Source of the DNA: Akkermansia sp.
GTDB lineage: Bacteria; Verrucomicrobiota; Verrucomicrobiia; Verrucomicrobiales; Akkermansiaceae
Reading direction: 5' to 3'
Assembly (NCBI GenBank): GCA_017435365.1
Contig: JAFSFD010000051.1
Location: forward strand, 1 to 37,967
Length of the DNA: 37,967 nt
A program made the position numbers and the translations under genes. The notes below the pieces were generated by a model. The model searched no databases, had not been told where the DNA came from, and worked only from the letters and a program-made list of their open reading frames with translations. Positions 15,202-23,926 of this stretch are shown piece by piece. Within the stretch, counting starts at the first letter, position 1; each line of letters begins with the position of its first letter.

Positions 15202-15235
15202 AACAAACAAGCCCCGCCATTGAGCAGGGCTTGTT
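15202..15235 (-). terminator. Terminator after SPFH gene
   Basis: Read on the minus strand, AACAAGCCC (15235-15227) pairs with GGGCTTGTT (15214-15206), extended inward by imperfect pairs. It is followed by a short T-rich TGTTA. It lies 11 nt after the SPFH stop codon. Confidence 0.7.
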
Positions 15236-15245
15236 GATTGGAGCG

Positions 15246-16343
15246 TTACATCTGCGGAGCTGCGGGAGCCGGCGAGGGAGGCGCGGGGGGAGCCGGCGGA
15301 ACCGGGGCCACGGCCTTGCGGATATTCTGCAGGGCATCAAACAGCGGGCTCACGGCATCGCTACCCACCAGGATATGCGGGAACTTAATCTTATCCAGGT
15401 TGCGGATGGTTTCCACGCGGATGATGTTTTCGCCGATGGCTTCGTTGAGGGCTTTCTTACCGGCGGCTTCCAGAATCATACCTTCGGATTCGGCCTTCTT
15501 CATGGCCACGATGGCGGCGGCCTCCTGCTGCTTGGCGTAGAGCTTGGCATCGGCCTCAGCCTTGGCGCGGAGCAGCTCACCCTGGGCCTCCTGGTTCACG
15601 CGGTTGGCCTTGGCGCGGCCCTCGGCCTCGGCAATTTCCTCGGAACGCTTGGCAATTTCCAGCATGATGGCCTGGCGCTCATACTCCTGCGTGGCTTCCA
15701 CCTTCTTGGTGATGCCGGCCGTCACGCTTTCCGGCGGCAGGGTGGAACCGATGGTCACGGATTCCACGATGAAGGGGCTGCCCGCCAGCTGCTTGCGCAG
15801 GCTGGTTTCCACCATGTGGGTAATCTCCGGAATCTTGGCGGGGGCTTCCAGACCGCGGAACTGGGCAATAGCCGTGCGCACCGCCGTGCGGAAGGGCTGG
15901 CAGATGAAAGAATCGTAGGCATCCTTGGCAATCTCGTCCGGGTTGTTCGGCACCTCGGCAATGGCGCCGTAGTTCTCCACGAACTCCTTGACCTTGTTCG
16001 CATCGATACGGTAGACCAGATAGGCCTCTGCCTTCATCTTGAGCTGGTCAGCCGCGCGGATATCATCGAAGTTTTCCGTCATGGTATACGGAGTCACGCA
16101 AATCGGGATGGACTTCTGACGCCACACATAACCGGTGCCGCCCGGGCCTTTGATGACACTGCGGAACTCCTTGATGCCGAAAATCGGGTTGGTGTACACA
16201 TAGGCCGCATAGCCGCCATCCACCTTCTCATTCGAGCAGTTCATGGCCACAATCAGGCCGGCACCACCGGCCAGCAGCAACACCCCGGCACCAATGGTAG
16301 ACCAGATGCCGGCCTTCTGGGTAGTTGTATATACTTTAGGCAT
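15246..16343 (-). CDS. SPFH/band 7 domain membrane protein
   Basis: The 365-residue protein has one N-terminal membrane helix (about residues 13-34) and then an SPFH/prohibitin-like domain (about 40-235). A long Ala/Glu helix with flotillin-like repeats (EEIAEAEGRAKANR, then RAKAEADAKLYAKQQEAAA) covers about 235-320, and the tail is Pro/Ala-rich. SPFH proteins form large membrane-associated ring or cage assemblies that organise membranes and proteases. The ATG at 16343 is supported by a -10 box 6 nt upstream. It appears to be transcribed alone, with its own promoter and terminator. The exact subfamily is not assigned. Confidence 0.88.
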   Translation of the reverse strand: MPKVYTTTQKAGIWSTIGAGVLLLAGGAGLIVAMNCSNEKVDGGYAAYVYTNPIFGIKEFRSVIKGPGGTGYVWRQKSIPICVTPYTMTENFDDIRAADQLKMKAEAYLVYRIDANKVKEFVENYGAIAEVPNNPDEIAKDAYDSFICQPFRTAVRTAIAQFRGLEAPAKIPEITHMVETSLRKQLAGSPFIVESVTIGSTLPPESVTAGITKKVEATQEYERQAIMLEIAKRSEEIAEAEGRAKANRVNQEAQGELLRAKAEADAKLYAKQQEAAAIVAMKKAESEGMILEAAGKKALNEAIGENIIRVETIRNLDKIKFPHILVGSDAVSPLFDALQNIRKAVAPVPPAPPAPPSPAPAAPQM

Positions 16344-16349
16344 GCCACC

Positions 16350-16378
16350 TGTTTAACACACCAGCGCTGCCCTGTCAA
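16350..16378 (-). promoter_or_regulatory. Leaderless promoter of SPFH gene
   Basis: On the minus strand consensus TTGACA (16378-16373) is followed after 17 bp by TAAACA (16355-16350), a weaker -10. The -10 box ends 6 nt before the ATG at 16343. Confidence 0.55.
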
Positions 16379-16432
16379 ACAAAATAGGATTCATCCCGCC
16401 CGCAGCCAGAAGAAATTCATCAGCCCGGGGCA

Positions 16433-17161
16433 TCATTGATGCGGCTCATCGGGATGCACCGTATCGAGCAGGGAGCGGTAGGAGGGCAGCTGCCAGTTCA
16501 TATACACCGCCACCATGCGCACCACAAACACCACGATGGTGCCCAGGATGTAGGAAATCTGGTAGGGGCAGTTAAAGTACTGCAACACCACAAAGAGCAG
16601 GCTGCCGGAAAAAGCGGCGGAGGCATACACCTCCTTGGAGCGGAACACATAGGGCACATTGCCGGTGAGCACATCGCGCAGGGCGCCGCCTGCCACACCG
16701 GTACACACCCCCATGCAGATGCACACAATGCCGGAGCAGCCCAGATAATACGCCTTGGCCGCCCCCAGCAGGGTGAAGAACGCCATGGCAAAGGCGTCCG
16801 CCACGCGGATGGTACCCACCGGCGGATTCCAGACGCGAGTCACATAGAACATGATGAGCGAGGTAATGAGCGCCATGTACAGGAACTGCACATCGTGCCC
16901 CACCACCCAGTACACCGTGATGGGGGTGCCTTCCTGGGTCATCATGCCGCTCAGCAGCACATCGCGCACGGTACCGCCACCCAGCGAAGCTATGGTGCCG
17001 CAGACCAGCACACCCACGATATCCATACGCACGCGGCTGGATGCCGTGGCGCCGGCAATGGCACCCACCACGGTAGCAAAAACGCAGCAGAAATAGAAGA
17101 GCGGGTGCTCACCGAAGTTCTGTACTGCCTGCAGGCTATCTAAGCTGCATGTATCGACCAT
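16433..17161 (-). CDS. TRIC/UPF0126-family channel protein
   Basis: The 242-residue integral membrane protein has about seven hydrophobic segments in two related halves. Each half holds the family signature: GGGTVRDVLL near residues 61-70 and GGALRDVLTG near 148-157. Members (E. coli YicG/YadS type, and prokaryotic TRIC channels) form trimeric cation channels or small-solute transporters in the inner membrane. The start codon is 1 nt after the GYF gene stop, so translation is probably coupled in the lpd-GYF-TRIC operon. No terminator is obvious after it. Confidence 0.88.
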   Translation of the reverse strand: MVDTCSLDSLQAVQNFGEHPLFYFCCVFATVVGAIAGATASSRVRMDIVGVLVCGTIASLGGGTVRDVLLSGMMTQEGTPITVYWVVGHDVQFLYMALITSLIMFYVTRVWNPPVGTIRVADAFAMAFFTLLGAAKAYYLGCSGIVCICMGVCTGVAGGALRDVLTGNVPYVFRSKEVYASAAFSGSLLFVVLQYFNCPYQISYILGTIVVFVVRMVAVYMNWQLPSYRSLLDTVHPDEPHQ

Positions 17162-17162
17162 A

Positions 17163-17516
17163 TCACCTCAGGGCCTTGGTATACAACCAGACAATAAAGA
17201 TAAAAAGCACTATCGGCCAGAACAACCAAATAGCCCCGATAGCCAGCACCAGAAAAATCACGAGCCCCACCACCATGAGGAGCGAAGGCACCAGCATCCC
17301 GCTACGTTTCAGCACTGTGAACAAGCCGGGGTTGCGCTCCTCCTCTTCCTCCTCGCTGAGGTTGACGGTGTGCAGGGGGCGCCAGGTGTTCTTATCTGCC
17401 CGGCGCACCCAGGTTTCATCTGTAATTTCGCCCGAGGCACGCAAACGCACCAGGTCATTCCCGCTCACGGGGCCGACCTTTTCGGTACCGGTGTCGTAGT
17501 AAAACTTACGTGCCAT
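17163..17516 (-). CDS. GYF_2-domain membrane protein
   Basis: The 117-residue protein has an N-terminal GYF_2-like domain (about residues 4-48: FYYDTGTEKVGPVSGNDLV, then WVRRADKNTWRPL). An acidic linker and two membrane helices near 73-90 and 93-112 follow. GYF_2 domains in bacteria usually face the cytoplasm and bind peptides. It starts 17 nt after the lpd stop and ends 1 nt before the TRIC gene, so it lies within one operon. The function in this context is unknown. Confidence 0.8.
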   Translation of the reverse strand: MARKFYYDTGTEKVGPVSGNDLVRLRASGEITDETWVRRADKNTWRPLHTVNLSEEEEEERNPGLFTVLKRSGMLVPSLLMVVGLVIFLVLAIGAIWLFWPIVLFIFIVWLYTKALR

Positions 17517-17533
17517 CGCCTTTTCTACATAAA

Positions 17534-18919
17534 TTAAGCATGAATTGCACGCCCGTCTGCAGCCAGCACGGCCTCATGAATAGCCTCCGAGAGCGTGGGG
17601 TGGGCGTAAATCATGGCGTTCAGGTCAGCATCCGTCAACTCGCTGTTCAGCGCCAGCTCCGGGGCGGTGAGCAGCTCAGTGGCGTTATCGCCCACGATGT
17701 GGGCACCCAGCAGCTCGCCGTTCTCCTTGCCGAAAAGCAGCTTCACAAAGCCCTCCGTATCGCCGCCGGCCACCGCGCGGCCAATGGCCTGGAAGGGGAA
17801 CTTGCCCACCTTGTATTCCACGCCGGCGGCCTTCAGCTCGCGCTCGCGCTTGCCCACACTGGCCACCTGCGGGTGGCAGTAGGTGCAGCCCGGCACAACG
17901 AGGGCCTGCTTCGGGGTGTGGCCTTCCACATACATCCCCTCCACGGCCTGCTCAGCCTCGTAGCTGGCTGTGTGGGCCAGCATGATACCGCCGATGCAGT
18001 CGCCCACGGCATACACGCCCTTGATGCTGGTCTCGTAGCGCTCGTCCACCTTGATGAAGCCGCGCTCCGTGAGCTCCAGCCCGTTGGCATCCGGCACCAC
18101 CGGCACCACGCCGATGGCCACCAGGCACACATCTGCCGTGATTTCCTGCACCTTGCCGTTTTTGGCCGTGATGGTGGCAGTCACGCTGTCGCCGTTGTCC
18201 TTCAGGGCGTCCACCTTGGCACCGGCCATGCAGGTGATTCCCTGCTTCTTGAACGAGCGCTCCACCGCCTGGCTCACGTCGTCATCCTCATTGGGCAGGA
18301 TGCGCGGCAGCGCCTCCACCAGGGTCACCTTGGTGCCGAAGCAGTGGTACACGTAGGAAAGCTCAGAGCCGATAGCGCCGGAGCCTATCACAATCATACT
18401 CTCCGGGCGCTTCTTCATGACCAGCGCATCCTTGCTGCCGATGATGGTCTTGCCATTGAAGGGGAACACGGGCACCTCGCGGGTGCGGGCACCGGTGGCG
18501 ATGAGAATCTGCGGGGCTTCCAGCGTGGTCACCGTGCCATCGGCAGCGGTCACCTCCACCTTGCCCGGGCCGGGAATGCTGGCCTCACCGGCCACGCTCT
18601 CAATCTTGTTCTTCTTGAACAGGAACGCAATACCGGCAGAAAGGCGGTCGCTTATCTGGCGGGAGCGGCCGATGACAGTCTCCCAGTCCACACTCAGACC
18701 TTCCGTCGCGATGCCGAACTCGGCAGCGCGCTTGTTGATGGTGTTGTACACCTCGCCATTCTTCAGCAGGGCCTTGGTCGGTATGCAGCCCCAGTTCAGG
18801 CAGGTGCCGCCCACGCGCTCGCGCTCCACGCACACCACGCGCTTACCCAGCTGGGCCGCGCGGATTGCGCCCACATAACCGGCCGGGCCGCCACCAATCA
18901 CAATCAGGTCGTAACTCAT
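17534..18919 (-). CDS. lpdA: Dihydrolipoyl dehydrogenase
   Basis: The 461-residue flavoprotein reoxidises dihydrolipoyl groups of 2-oxoacid dehydrogenase or glycine-cleavage complexes with NAD+. The FAD site GGGPAGY is at residues 9-15 and the redox disulfide at Cys40/Cys45 (GGTCLNWGCIPTK). The NAD site is near 175-185 (GSGAIGSEL) and the C-terminal catalytic HPTLSE motif is present. None of the partner E1/E2 genes is nearby. Instead it leads an operon with two membrane proteins. The start at 18919 has a -10 box 6 nt upstream; a GGAGG lies only 1 nt from the ATG, too close to act as a ribosome site. Confidence 0.93.
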   Translation of the reverse strand: MSYDLIVIGGGPAGYVGAIRAAQLGKRVVCVERERVGGTCLNWGCIPTKALLKNGEVYNTINKRAAEFGIATEGLSVDWETVIGRSRQISDRLSAGIAFLFKKNKIESVAGEASIPGPGKVEVTAADGTVTTLEAPQILIATGARTREVPVFPFNGKTIIGSKDALVMKKRPESMIVIGSGAIGSELSYVYHCFGTKVTLVEALPRILPNEDDDVSQAVERSFKKQGITCMAGAKVDALKDNGDSVTATITAKNGKVQEITADVCLVAIGVVPVVPDANGLELTERGFIKVDERYETSIKGVYAVGDCIGGIMLAHTASYEAEQAVEGMYVEGHTPKQALVVPGCTYCHPQVASVGKRERELKAAGVEYKVGKFPFQAIGRAVAGGDTEGFVKLLFGKENGELLGAHIVGDNATELLTAPELALNSELTDADLNAMIYAHPTLSEAIHEAVLAADGRAIHA

Positions 18920-18925
18920 GCCTCC

Positions 18926-18954
18926 ATTTTACCCCCGCCTCCCACCTGTGGCAA
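18926..18954 (-). promoter_or_regulatory. Leaderless promoter of lpd operon
   Basis: On the minus strand TTGCCA (18954-18949) and TAAAAT (18931-18926) with a 17-bp spacer. The -10 box ends 6 nt before the ATG at 18919. Confidence 0.65.
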
Positions 18955-19051
18955 TCATGAATATGAAGGTATGACTCTAAAATCTCACCCCAGGCGATTC
19001 AGAGCCCATGAAACGGGCGACATCCCCATAGCGGGCTTCACCACTCGCATA

Positions 19052-19084
19052 ATAAAACCCCCGCACTGCCGGAACAGTGCGGGG
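19052..19084 (-). terminator. Terminator after autotransporter gene
   Basis: Read on the minus strand, CCCCGCACTG (19084-19075) pairs with CAGTGCGGGG (19068-19059), followed by GTTTTATT. It is about 35 nt beyond the stop codon. Confidence 0.88.
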
Positions 19085-19118
19085 ATTTTGAGAGAAACGA
19101 TTTCAGGCAGGGTTCAAA

Positions 19119-22100
19119 TCAGAAATCATAACGCACACCGATATTGCCGCGGAAGCCGGTGTAATCCGGGGCCATGGTCATATCGGCATCGGCATAGAGG
19201 GTGGTATGCTGTTCCACAGGGATGGAGAAGCCCACGCCCAGTTCGAAACCGGTACCGGAGGTATCCGCGCCGGTCACTTCGTACATACCGCTGGCACCCA
19301 GGGCCACCTTGGCGGATTCGGTGGTATCACCGAAATCCTGGGTAACGAGGGCGCGAGCCTCCACGATGGCATTGCGCTCGTGCACGGTCTCGTACATCAC
19401 ACCCTGGTAGCGGGCACCGATACCCACCTTGCCGTATACGTAGCTGTCGCCATCGTACTCCAGGGCGGCGTTGTCCAGGCTGCCACTTTCCGTGTAACCG
19501 TCCACCTTGGCGGAGGTTACGCTCACGCTGACCATAGGCTGCAGAATGTGAGTGAACTCATAGTTCAGGCCGATGGTGTAACCCAGTTCATAGTAAGCGG
19601 AAAGGGTGGTACCCTCCGTATCGCCCTCGGCGGTGTAGCCCAGCACGCGGCGCTCCAGATCCATATCATTCATGCCGGCGGTAAGGATGAGCATCTGCAC
19701 CCAGCGCTCCTTCTGGTGGCGGGCATAGAGGCTGATATACTGTGCATCGTTGTTGCCACTGGCGCGGTCAGCACCATCGGACTTGATTTCGCCGTAGGAA
19801 GCACTGAATGCCAGCCCCACCACCGTGTTGGCGGTCAGGTCCATGTTGGCACCCACCGTGGCACCCCAGGTATCGAAATCATAGCCGCATTCATCGCCGC
19901 TGCCGTCGGAGGTGGAGAAGCTGCCATCTGCCTGGGCCCAGGCCTGGATACCGGCATACTCCCAATCAGTGGTCAGGCCGGCGTTTGTGCCGCCACCCAT
20001 CTGGATGATGCGGTTGCGCAGGTTATCCTGGTGGTCCTGCACACCGCGGCGCTGCGAATCAGCCAGCGCAGTGAGAGACGCACCGGAAAGAGCCTCCAGC
20101 ACCGCCTTACGCTCTTCCAAGCTGTAGCGGTTCACGTGACCGATATACTTATTCAGCTCGCTCAGGGCGCTGCCGTCCACCATATCCTGGTCGGGCGACT
20201 CAAGCGCCGTCATAGTGGCAGCCGTGTTATCCGTTCCGGTCAACTCGTTCTTGATACCGGCCTCATCCTCCTCGCCCACAATCTTCACCGTGTTGCCGTC
20301 CAGCACAAGTTCAGCTCGCACATAGGACTGAATGTAGAGCTCGTAATTCGTCACATCAGGTTCATAGGTGATGGTCTTGCCATCAGTCTCAAGGATGGTG
20401 TAAGTCACCCCCTTCTCACCCTTGGCAAACTGCAAGCCTTCGGCATACAGCGCCATGTTGGAGATAGAAAGGTCAGAACCCGTCAGCGTGCCGGTCAGCA
20501 CCACATTTTCCACGCCCTTCGATGCCTTGTCGACAGTATAATCCCTGCCCTGGTCACCACCAAACTGAGTTCCTGACCCACCGAAGGTCACATTGTTGAG
20601 CACCACCTTGCCTTCATTCTTCAGCGTGCCGGACTGGATGCTGACATTGTCCAATGCCGCACCGTTGCCCACTATCAGACCATTGGCCGTATTGATGCGC
20701 ACATCTTCAAGAATGGCGTTATCACCCACCCCCACAATATCCGAAGCTTCCACATCCGCCCCGATAAGCACAGAACCAGCCTGCACAGTCACAGTTTTAG
20801 CCGTGATGCCGGATGCCTTCATCACCCGTACATTGTCACCAGCTCCGGTCTGGGCATTGTAGATGCTCACATTCTCGAGCACGGCATATTCTGTACCATC
20901 CCCCTCCACGCTCACGGCGTTACTATCAAGATTTTTCAGCTTAAGTTGCTGAGCTGCCAACTCGTATTTACCCGTCACCGTAGCAGTCTTGGCCGTGATG
21001 GTACCTCGAGCCACCGTAGATGTGCCGCTCATGACAATCGAAGAATCGGTACCGGCCTTCGTCAGCACCTGGGTACCTCCGGCAGTCATGTTGACACCAG
21101 CCATCTTACCGGCTGTCACAGTGCCCTCGCTGACGGCACTGAATTCGATGGGGGTACCATCCACAATCTCATCCGCAACAATGCCCTTGGAGTTAACAAT
21201 GACGTTTCCCTTCAGCAGAGAGCGCACGGCACCGCTATCGGTACCCACAGACACCCCGGCCACATTAACGACATTGCCGACAATTTCCTTAGCCTGCACC
21301 ACACCTGCACCCTGAACTGTAACACCAGATGCAGTCAGGCTCGCAGATTGGGTTGTATTCAGAGTACCTTTCACGCGAGCTACACCCGCAATCTCTACTT
21401 CACCAGTGGTAGAAAGGGCGTTGCCTTCTTCGATGATGACATCACCGTCAATATCAAGATTCTTCACCTGGTGGCTGGCTCCACCCGAGATACTGATATC
21501 GCCACTTGTCGTAACGACATCCTGCACTTTCAGAGAGCCTGCGCCTGCAATAACAATGGAGCCGTTCTCATTTTCCAGCTTATTAAGACTGATAACAGAG
21601 TTTTTCTCGCCTGACTCCGTCACAATAGTGAGATTCGTGGCTTGACCGGTCTTGACAATGCCGGCATTCGAACCAACTATGCCGGTGGAAAGATTGATTC
21701 GTGCCCCTTCTACACTAGAGGTGGCACTATCATCAATTTTCAGCGTGGCGTCCTTATCGATATTGACCTTAACCTGACTCAGATTTGCTGCATTATTGTC
21801 CTCGTAGCAAAGCTTCACCACACCATCACCCACAATATTAAGCACGGGGACAAGAGCTGTGCCATCAGCACTGTTGATAGCATTGGTAGCCGTGGTAACT
21901 GTGAGCTCTGCACCGACATCTGCTCCAAAACCGATGGCAGAACCGGCCTGTATATTCTGAAGGTCTACAGCGACTGTCACCGCATTGACAAACGTCTTAT
22001 TCTCTGTCGCGTAGATAACACCACTCGCACCAACAAATTGCACCGTCTTGTCCTCGTCCTCTTCCGCACCCATTTCACGCTTCGTGTCTGCGCCTGCAAT

Positions 22101-22856
22101 CTTGTCTTCATACTCCCGCCCCAGCACCGTGCGGCCGGACACCAGCCAACCCGCCTCAGTGCCTTGCGTGTACAGATTGGAGGTGACAGTAGCGCCTGCT
22201 CCGCTGATGAAGACCAGGGTGTTAAGCAGATTGCCACCACCGGAGAGCCACGAACTAGGCAGATTGTAATCAAGCCCTTCAATTCTCTTGAAATCGCTGA
22301 TACTACCATCAGAGCGGCGCTGAACAGAGCCGCCCTCCAGGGTCAGGCTCTCTTTCTCTGCATCCCATGAAAGAGTGAAGGTCACATTGGCAACAGATGA
22401 CCAGTTCCAGTTACTTGCCGTGCTCAGTACATGGGTAACTGTTTTTGAACTGACTCCTGACTCATTGTAGGCCAGTAAAATATCACTATCCGGTGCAATA
22501 AAGATACCAAAACCAAATTCTTCATCTATCGATATCTCGTACTTGCTGTCATTTTCCGTCATCCAGCCGATACTACCGAAGGACAATATATCCGTTGTGG
22601 GAATAACATCCTCATCCGGGCTCATATTCGAAGCCGTGACATTGAGCACCCAGTTCTGGGCTCGTGCATCTACCAGGTTGTGCTGCACATAGGCAGCACC
22701 CAAGATGCCGCTGGTATCTGTGGTCTGGGGCCCGAAAGTATTTTGTTGAATCATACGGTCGTACACAGCCTCTGCCGCATGGGTATGATGCACTGCAGAC
22801 AAAGCTACCGAAGCCAGCACAGCTGCACGAAGGATATAGGGGAGGTGAAGTTTCAT
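19119..22856 (-). CDS. Autotransporter with C-terminal beta-barrel
   Basis: The 1245-residue protein has a signal peptide (MKLHLPYILRAAVLASVALS, then AVHHTHA). A long repetitive passenger follows, rich in Gly, Ala, Ser, Thr and Val with short beta-strand repeats typical of a beta-helix. A helical linker lies near 905-960 (ALSELNKYIGHVNRYSLEER). The final 280 residues form an autotransporter barrel ending in RYDF, the usual aromatic outer-membrane signal. Akkermansia genomes carry many such proteins with unknown ligands. It should be exported by Sec and inserted by BAM. A promoter and a strong terminator suggest a single-gene transcript. Passenger function cannot be inferred. Confidence 0.9.
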   Translation of the reverse strand: MKLHLPYILRAAVLASVALSAVHHTHAAEAVYDRMIQQNTFGPQTTDTSGILGAAYVQHNLVDARAQNWVLNVTASNMSPDEDVIPTTDILSFGSIGWMTENDSKYEISIDEEFGFGIFIAPDSDILLAYNESGVSSKTVTHVLSTASNWNWSSVANVTFTLSWDAEKESLTLEGGSVQRRSDGSISDFKRIEGLDYNLPSSWLSGGGNLLNTLVFISGAGATVTSNLYTQGTEAGWLVSGRTVLGREYEDKIAGADTKREMGAEEDEDKTVQFVGASGVIYATENKTFVNAVTVAVDLQNIQAGSAIGFGADVGAELTVTTATNAINSADGTALVPVLNIVGDGVVKLCYEDNNAANLSQVKVNIDKDATLKIDDSATSSVEGARINLSTGIVGSNAGIVKTGQATNLTIVTESGEKNSVISLNKLENENGSIVIAGAGSLKVQDVVTTSGDISISGGASHQVKNLDIDGDVIIEEGNALSTTGEVEIAGVARVKGTLNTTQSASLTASGVTVQGAGVVQAKEIVGNVVNVAGVSVGTDSGAVRSLLKGNVIVNSKGIVADEIVDGTPIEFSAVSEGTVTAGKMAGVNMTAGGTQVLTKAGTDSSIVMSGTSTVARGTITAKTATVTGKYELAAQQLKLKNLDSNAVSVEGDGTEYAVLENVSIYNAQTGAGDNVRVMKASGITAKTVTVQAGSVLIGADVEASDIVGVGDNAILEDVRINTANGLIVGNGAALDNVSIQSGTLKNEGKVVLNNVTFGGSGTQFGGDQGRDYTVDKASKGVENVVLTGTLTGSDLSISNMALYAEGLQFAKGEKGVTYTILETDGKTITYEPDVTNYELYIQSYVRAELVLDGNTVKIVGEEDEAGIKNELTGTDNTAATMTALESPDQDMVDGSALSELNKYIGHVNRYSLEERKAVLEALSGASLTALADSQRRGVQDHQDNLRNRIIQMGGGTNAGLTTDWEYAGIQAWAQADGSFSTSDGSGDECGYDFDTWGATVGANMDLTANTVVGLAFSASYGEIKSDGADRASGNNDAQYISLYARHQKERWVQMLILTAGMNDMDLERRVLGYTAEGDTEGTTLSAYYELGYTIGLNYEFTHILQPMVSVSVTSAKVDGYTESGSLDNAALEYDGDSYVYGKVGIGARYQGVMYETVHERNAIVEARALVTQDFGDTTESAKVALGASGMYEVTGADTSGTGFELGVGFSIPVEQHTTLYADADMTMAPDYTGFRGNIGVRYDF

Positions 22857-22884
22857 AATCAGGAAAGGTATAGTGAAGAGAAGC

Positions 22885-22914
22885 AGTATAACTGCTCACT
22901 AACCACCCTACCAA
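22885..22914 (-). promoter_or_regulatory. Probable promoter of autotransporter gene
   Basis: On the minus strand TTGGTA (22914-22909) and TATACT (22890-22885) with an 18-bp spacer give a leader of about 20 nt. A second box, TATACC (22872-22867), ends 10 nt before the ATG but lacks a good -35. An AGCAGT/ACTGCT inverted repeat (22882-22896) overlaps the first -10. Confidence 0.4.
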
Positions 22915-22969
22915 ATTCCCCGGGAAAAGCAAGAAAAAAGGTACACCCCGCAATAAAAAAAACCACACG

Positions 22970-23157
22970 CACACGTATCCCAAAGATTTGGTAAGCTATA
23001 GAAACATCAGCAACATTTTGGAAGAAGCCCCCCCCCTCTGCGCAATAAATTGATGTTTGTCGTTGTCGGGGCACGGGACTTCAGTCCCGAAATAACGGTG
23101 CTTCCAATCGGGGCTGAAGTCCCGTGCTCCGACAGAGTTCCCCCACAAATTCCAAAT
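22970..23157. repeat. Dispersed double-hairpin repeat, copy 3, core inverted relative to flank
   Basis: A full A module (22970-23043: CACACGTATCCCAAAG, then GGTAAGCTATAGAAAC and CAGCAACATTTTGG) is joined at AATAAATTG to the core (23047-23157). The core is in the same orientation as copy 1, opposite to its orientation next to the same A module in copy 4. One core position differs (GGGGCTGAAGTCCC). The right end abuts the rsmE stop codon at 23162. Confidence 0.88.
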
Positions 23158-23161
23158 GGAA

Positions 23162-23905
23162 TCAGGCATCCAGCGCATAGCGGGCTGAGGCCACAGCCAG
23201 GAAAACGGCTGTTTCCACGCGCAGGATGATGGGGCCCAGGCTGGCAGGGGCATAGCCGGCTGACTCGCCGGCAGCATACTCGGCGGGGGAGAAGTCTCCC
23301 TCCGGGCCGATGAGGAGCACGCAGCTGCCCTGCCCTGAGGAACGGGCCGCCTCCAGCAGCTCGCGCAACGGGCGGGCATGCGGCACAATGGCACATTGGA
23401 TTTTAAGCTCCGGGAGGTCAGTGCGCTGCAGGAATGCCGCATAGCTCTGCGGCTGTTCCACCAGCGGCAGGGAATTCACACCACACTGTTTGCAGGCCTC
23501 CAGCACGGTGCGGCTCCACTTGGTGATCTTGGCGGCGGCCTCCCTGGCATCCAGGCGCACAATGGTACGCTCCGTGATGAGGGGGATGATGCGCTGCACG
23601 CCCATTTCCACCGCCTTCTGGACGATGAGGTCCATATTGCTGCCTTTCGGGATAGCCAGGGCCAGGGTGATACCCGCCACCGGCGGCAGCGGCGGCAGAG
23701 GGCGCAGCCCGGCCAGGGTGAGGCAGCTGCTGCCGGCAGTGGCCGCAATGCGGCCCACGGCAGCCTGGCCGCAGCCGTCGAACACCTCGCACTCCTCCCC
23801 CACGCGCAGGCGCATCACCTTCAGGGCATGCTTCGCCTCCTCACCCTCGATGCTGAGGGTGGCACCGGCCTGCAGACGGGCCCCTGGGGCATAGCACCTG
23901 TGCAT
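23162..23905 (-). CDS. rsmE: 16S rRNA (uracil-1498-N3)-methyltransferase
   Basis: RsmE methylates U1498 of 16S rRNA using S-adenosylmethionine. The 247-residue SPOUT-family protein carries the knot motifs GPEGDF (200-205) and LGPIILRVETA (223-233). ALAIPKGSNMDLIVQKAVEM lies near 83-102. Residue 204 is Asp where most members have Gly (GPEGGF), a mild variation. It starts 21 nt after dnaJ, a gene order also seen in other bacteria where rsmE follows dnaJ. Its end touches repeat copy 3, and no other terminator is visible. Confidence 0.92.
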   Translation of the reverse strand: MHRCYAPGARLQAGATLSIEGEEAKHALKVMRLRVGEECEVFDGCGQAAVGRIAATAGSSCLTLAGLRPLPPLPPVAGITLALAIPKGSNMDLIVQKAVEMGVQRIIPLITERTIVRLDAREAAAKITKWSRTVLEACKQCGVNSLPLVEQPQSYAAFLQRTDLPELKIQCAIVPHARPLRELLEAARSSGQGSCVLLIGPEGDFSPAEYAAGESAGYAPASLGPIILRVETAVFLAVASARYALDA

Positions 23906-23926
23906 GGGAACGAGCGGGGGTGGGTA

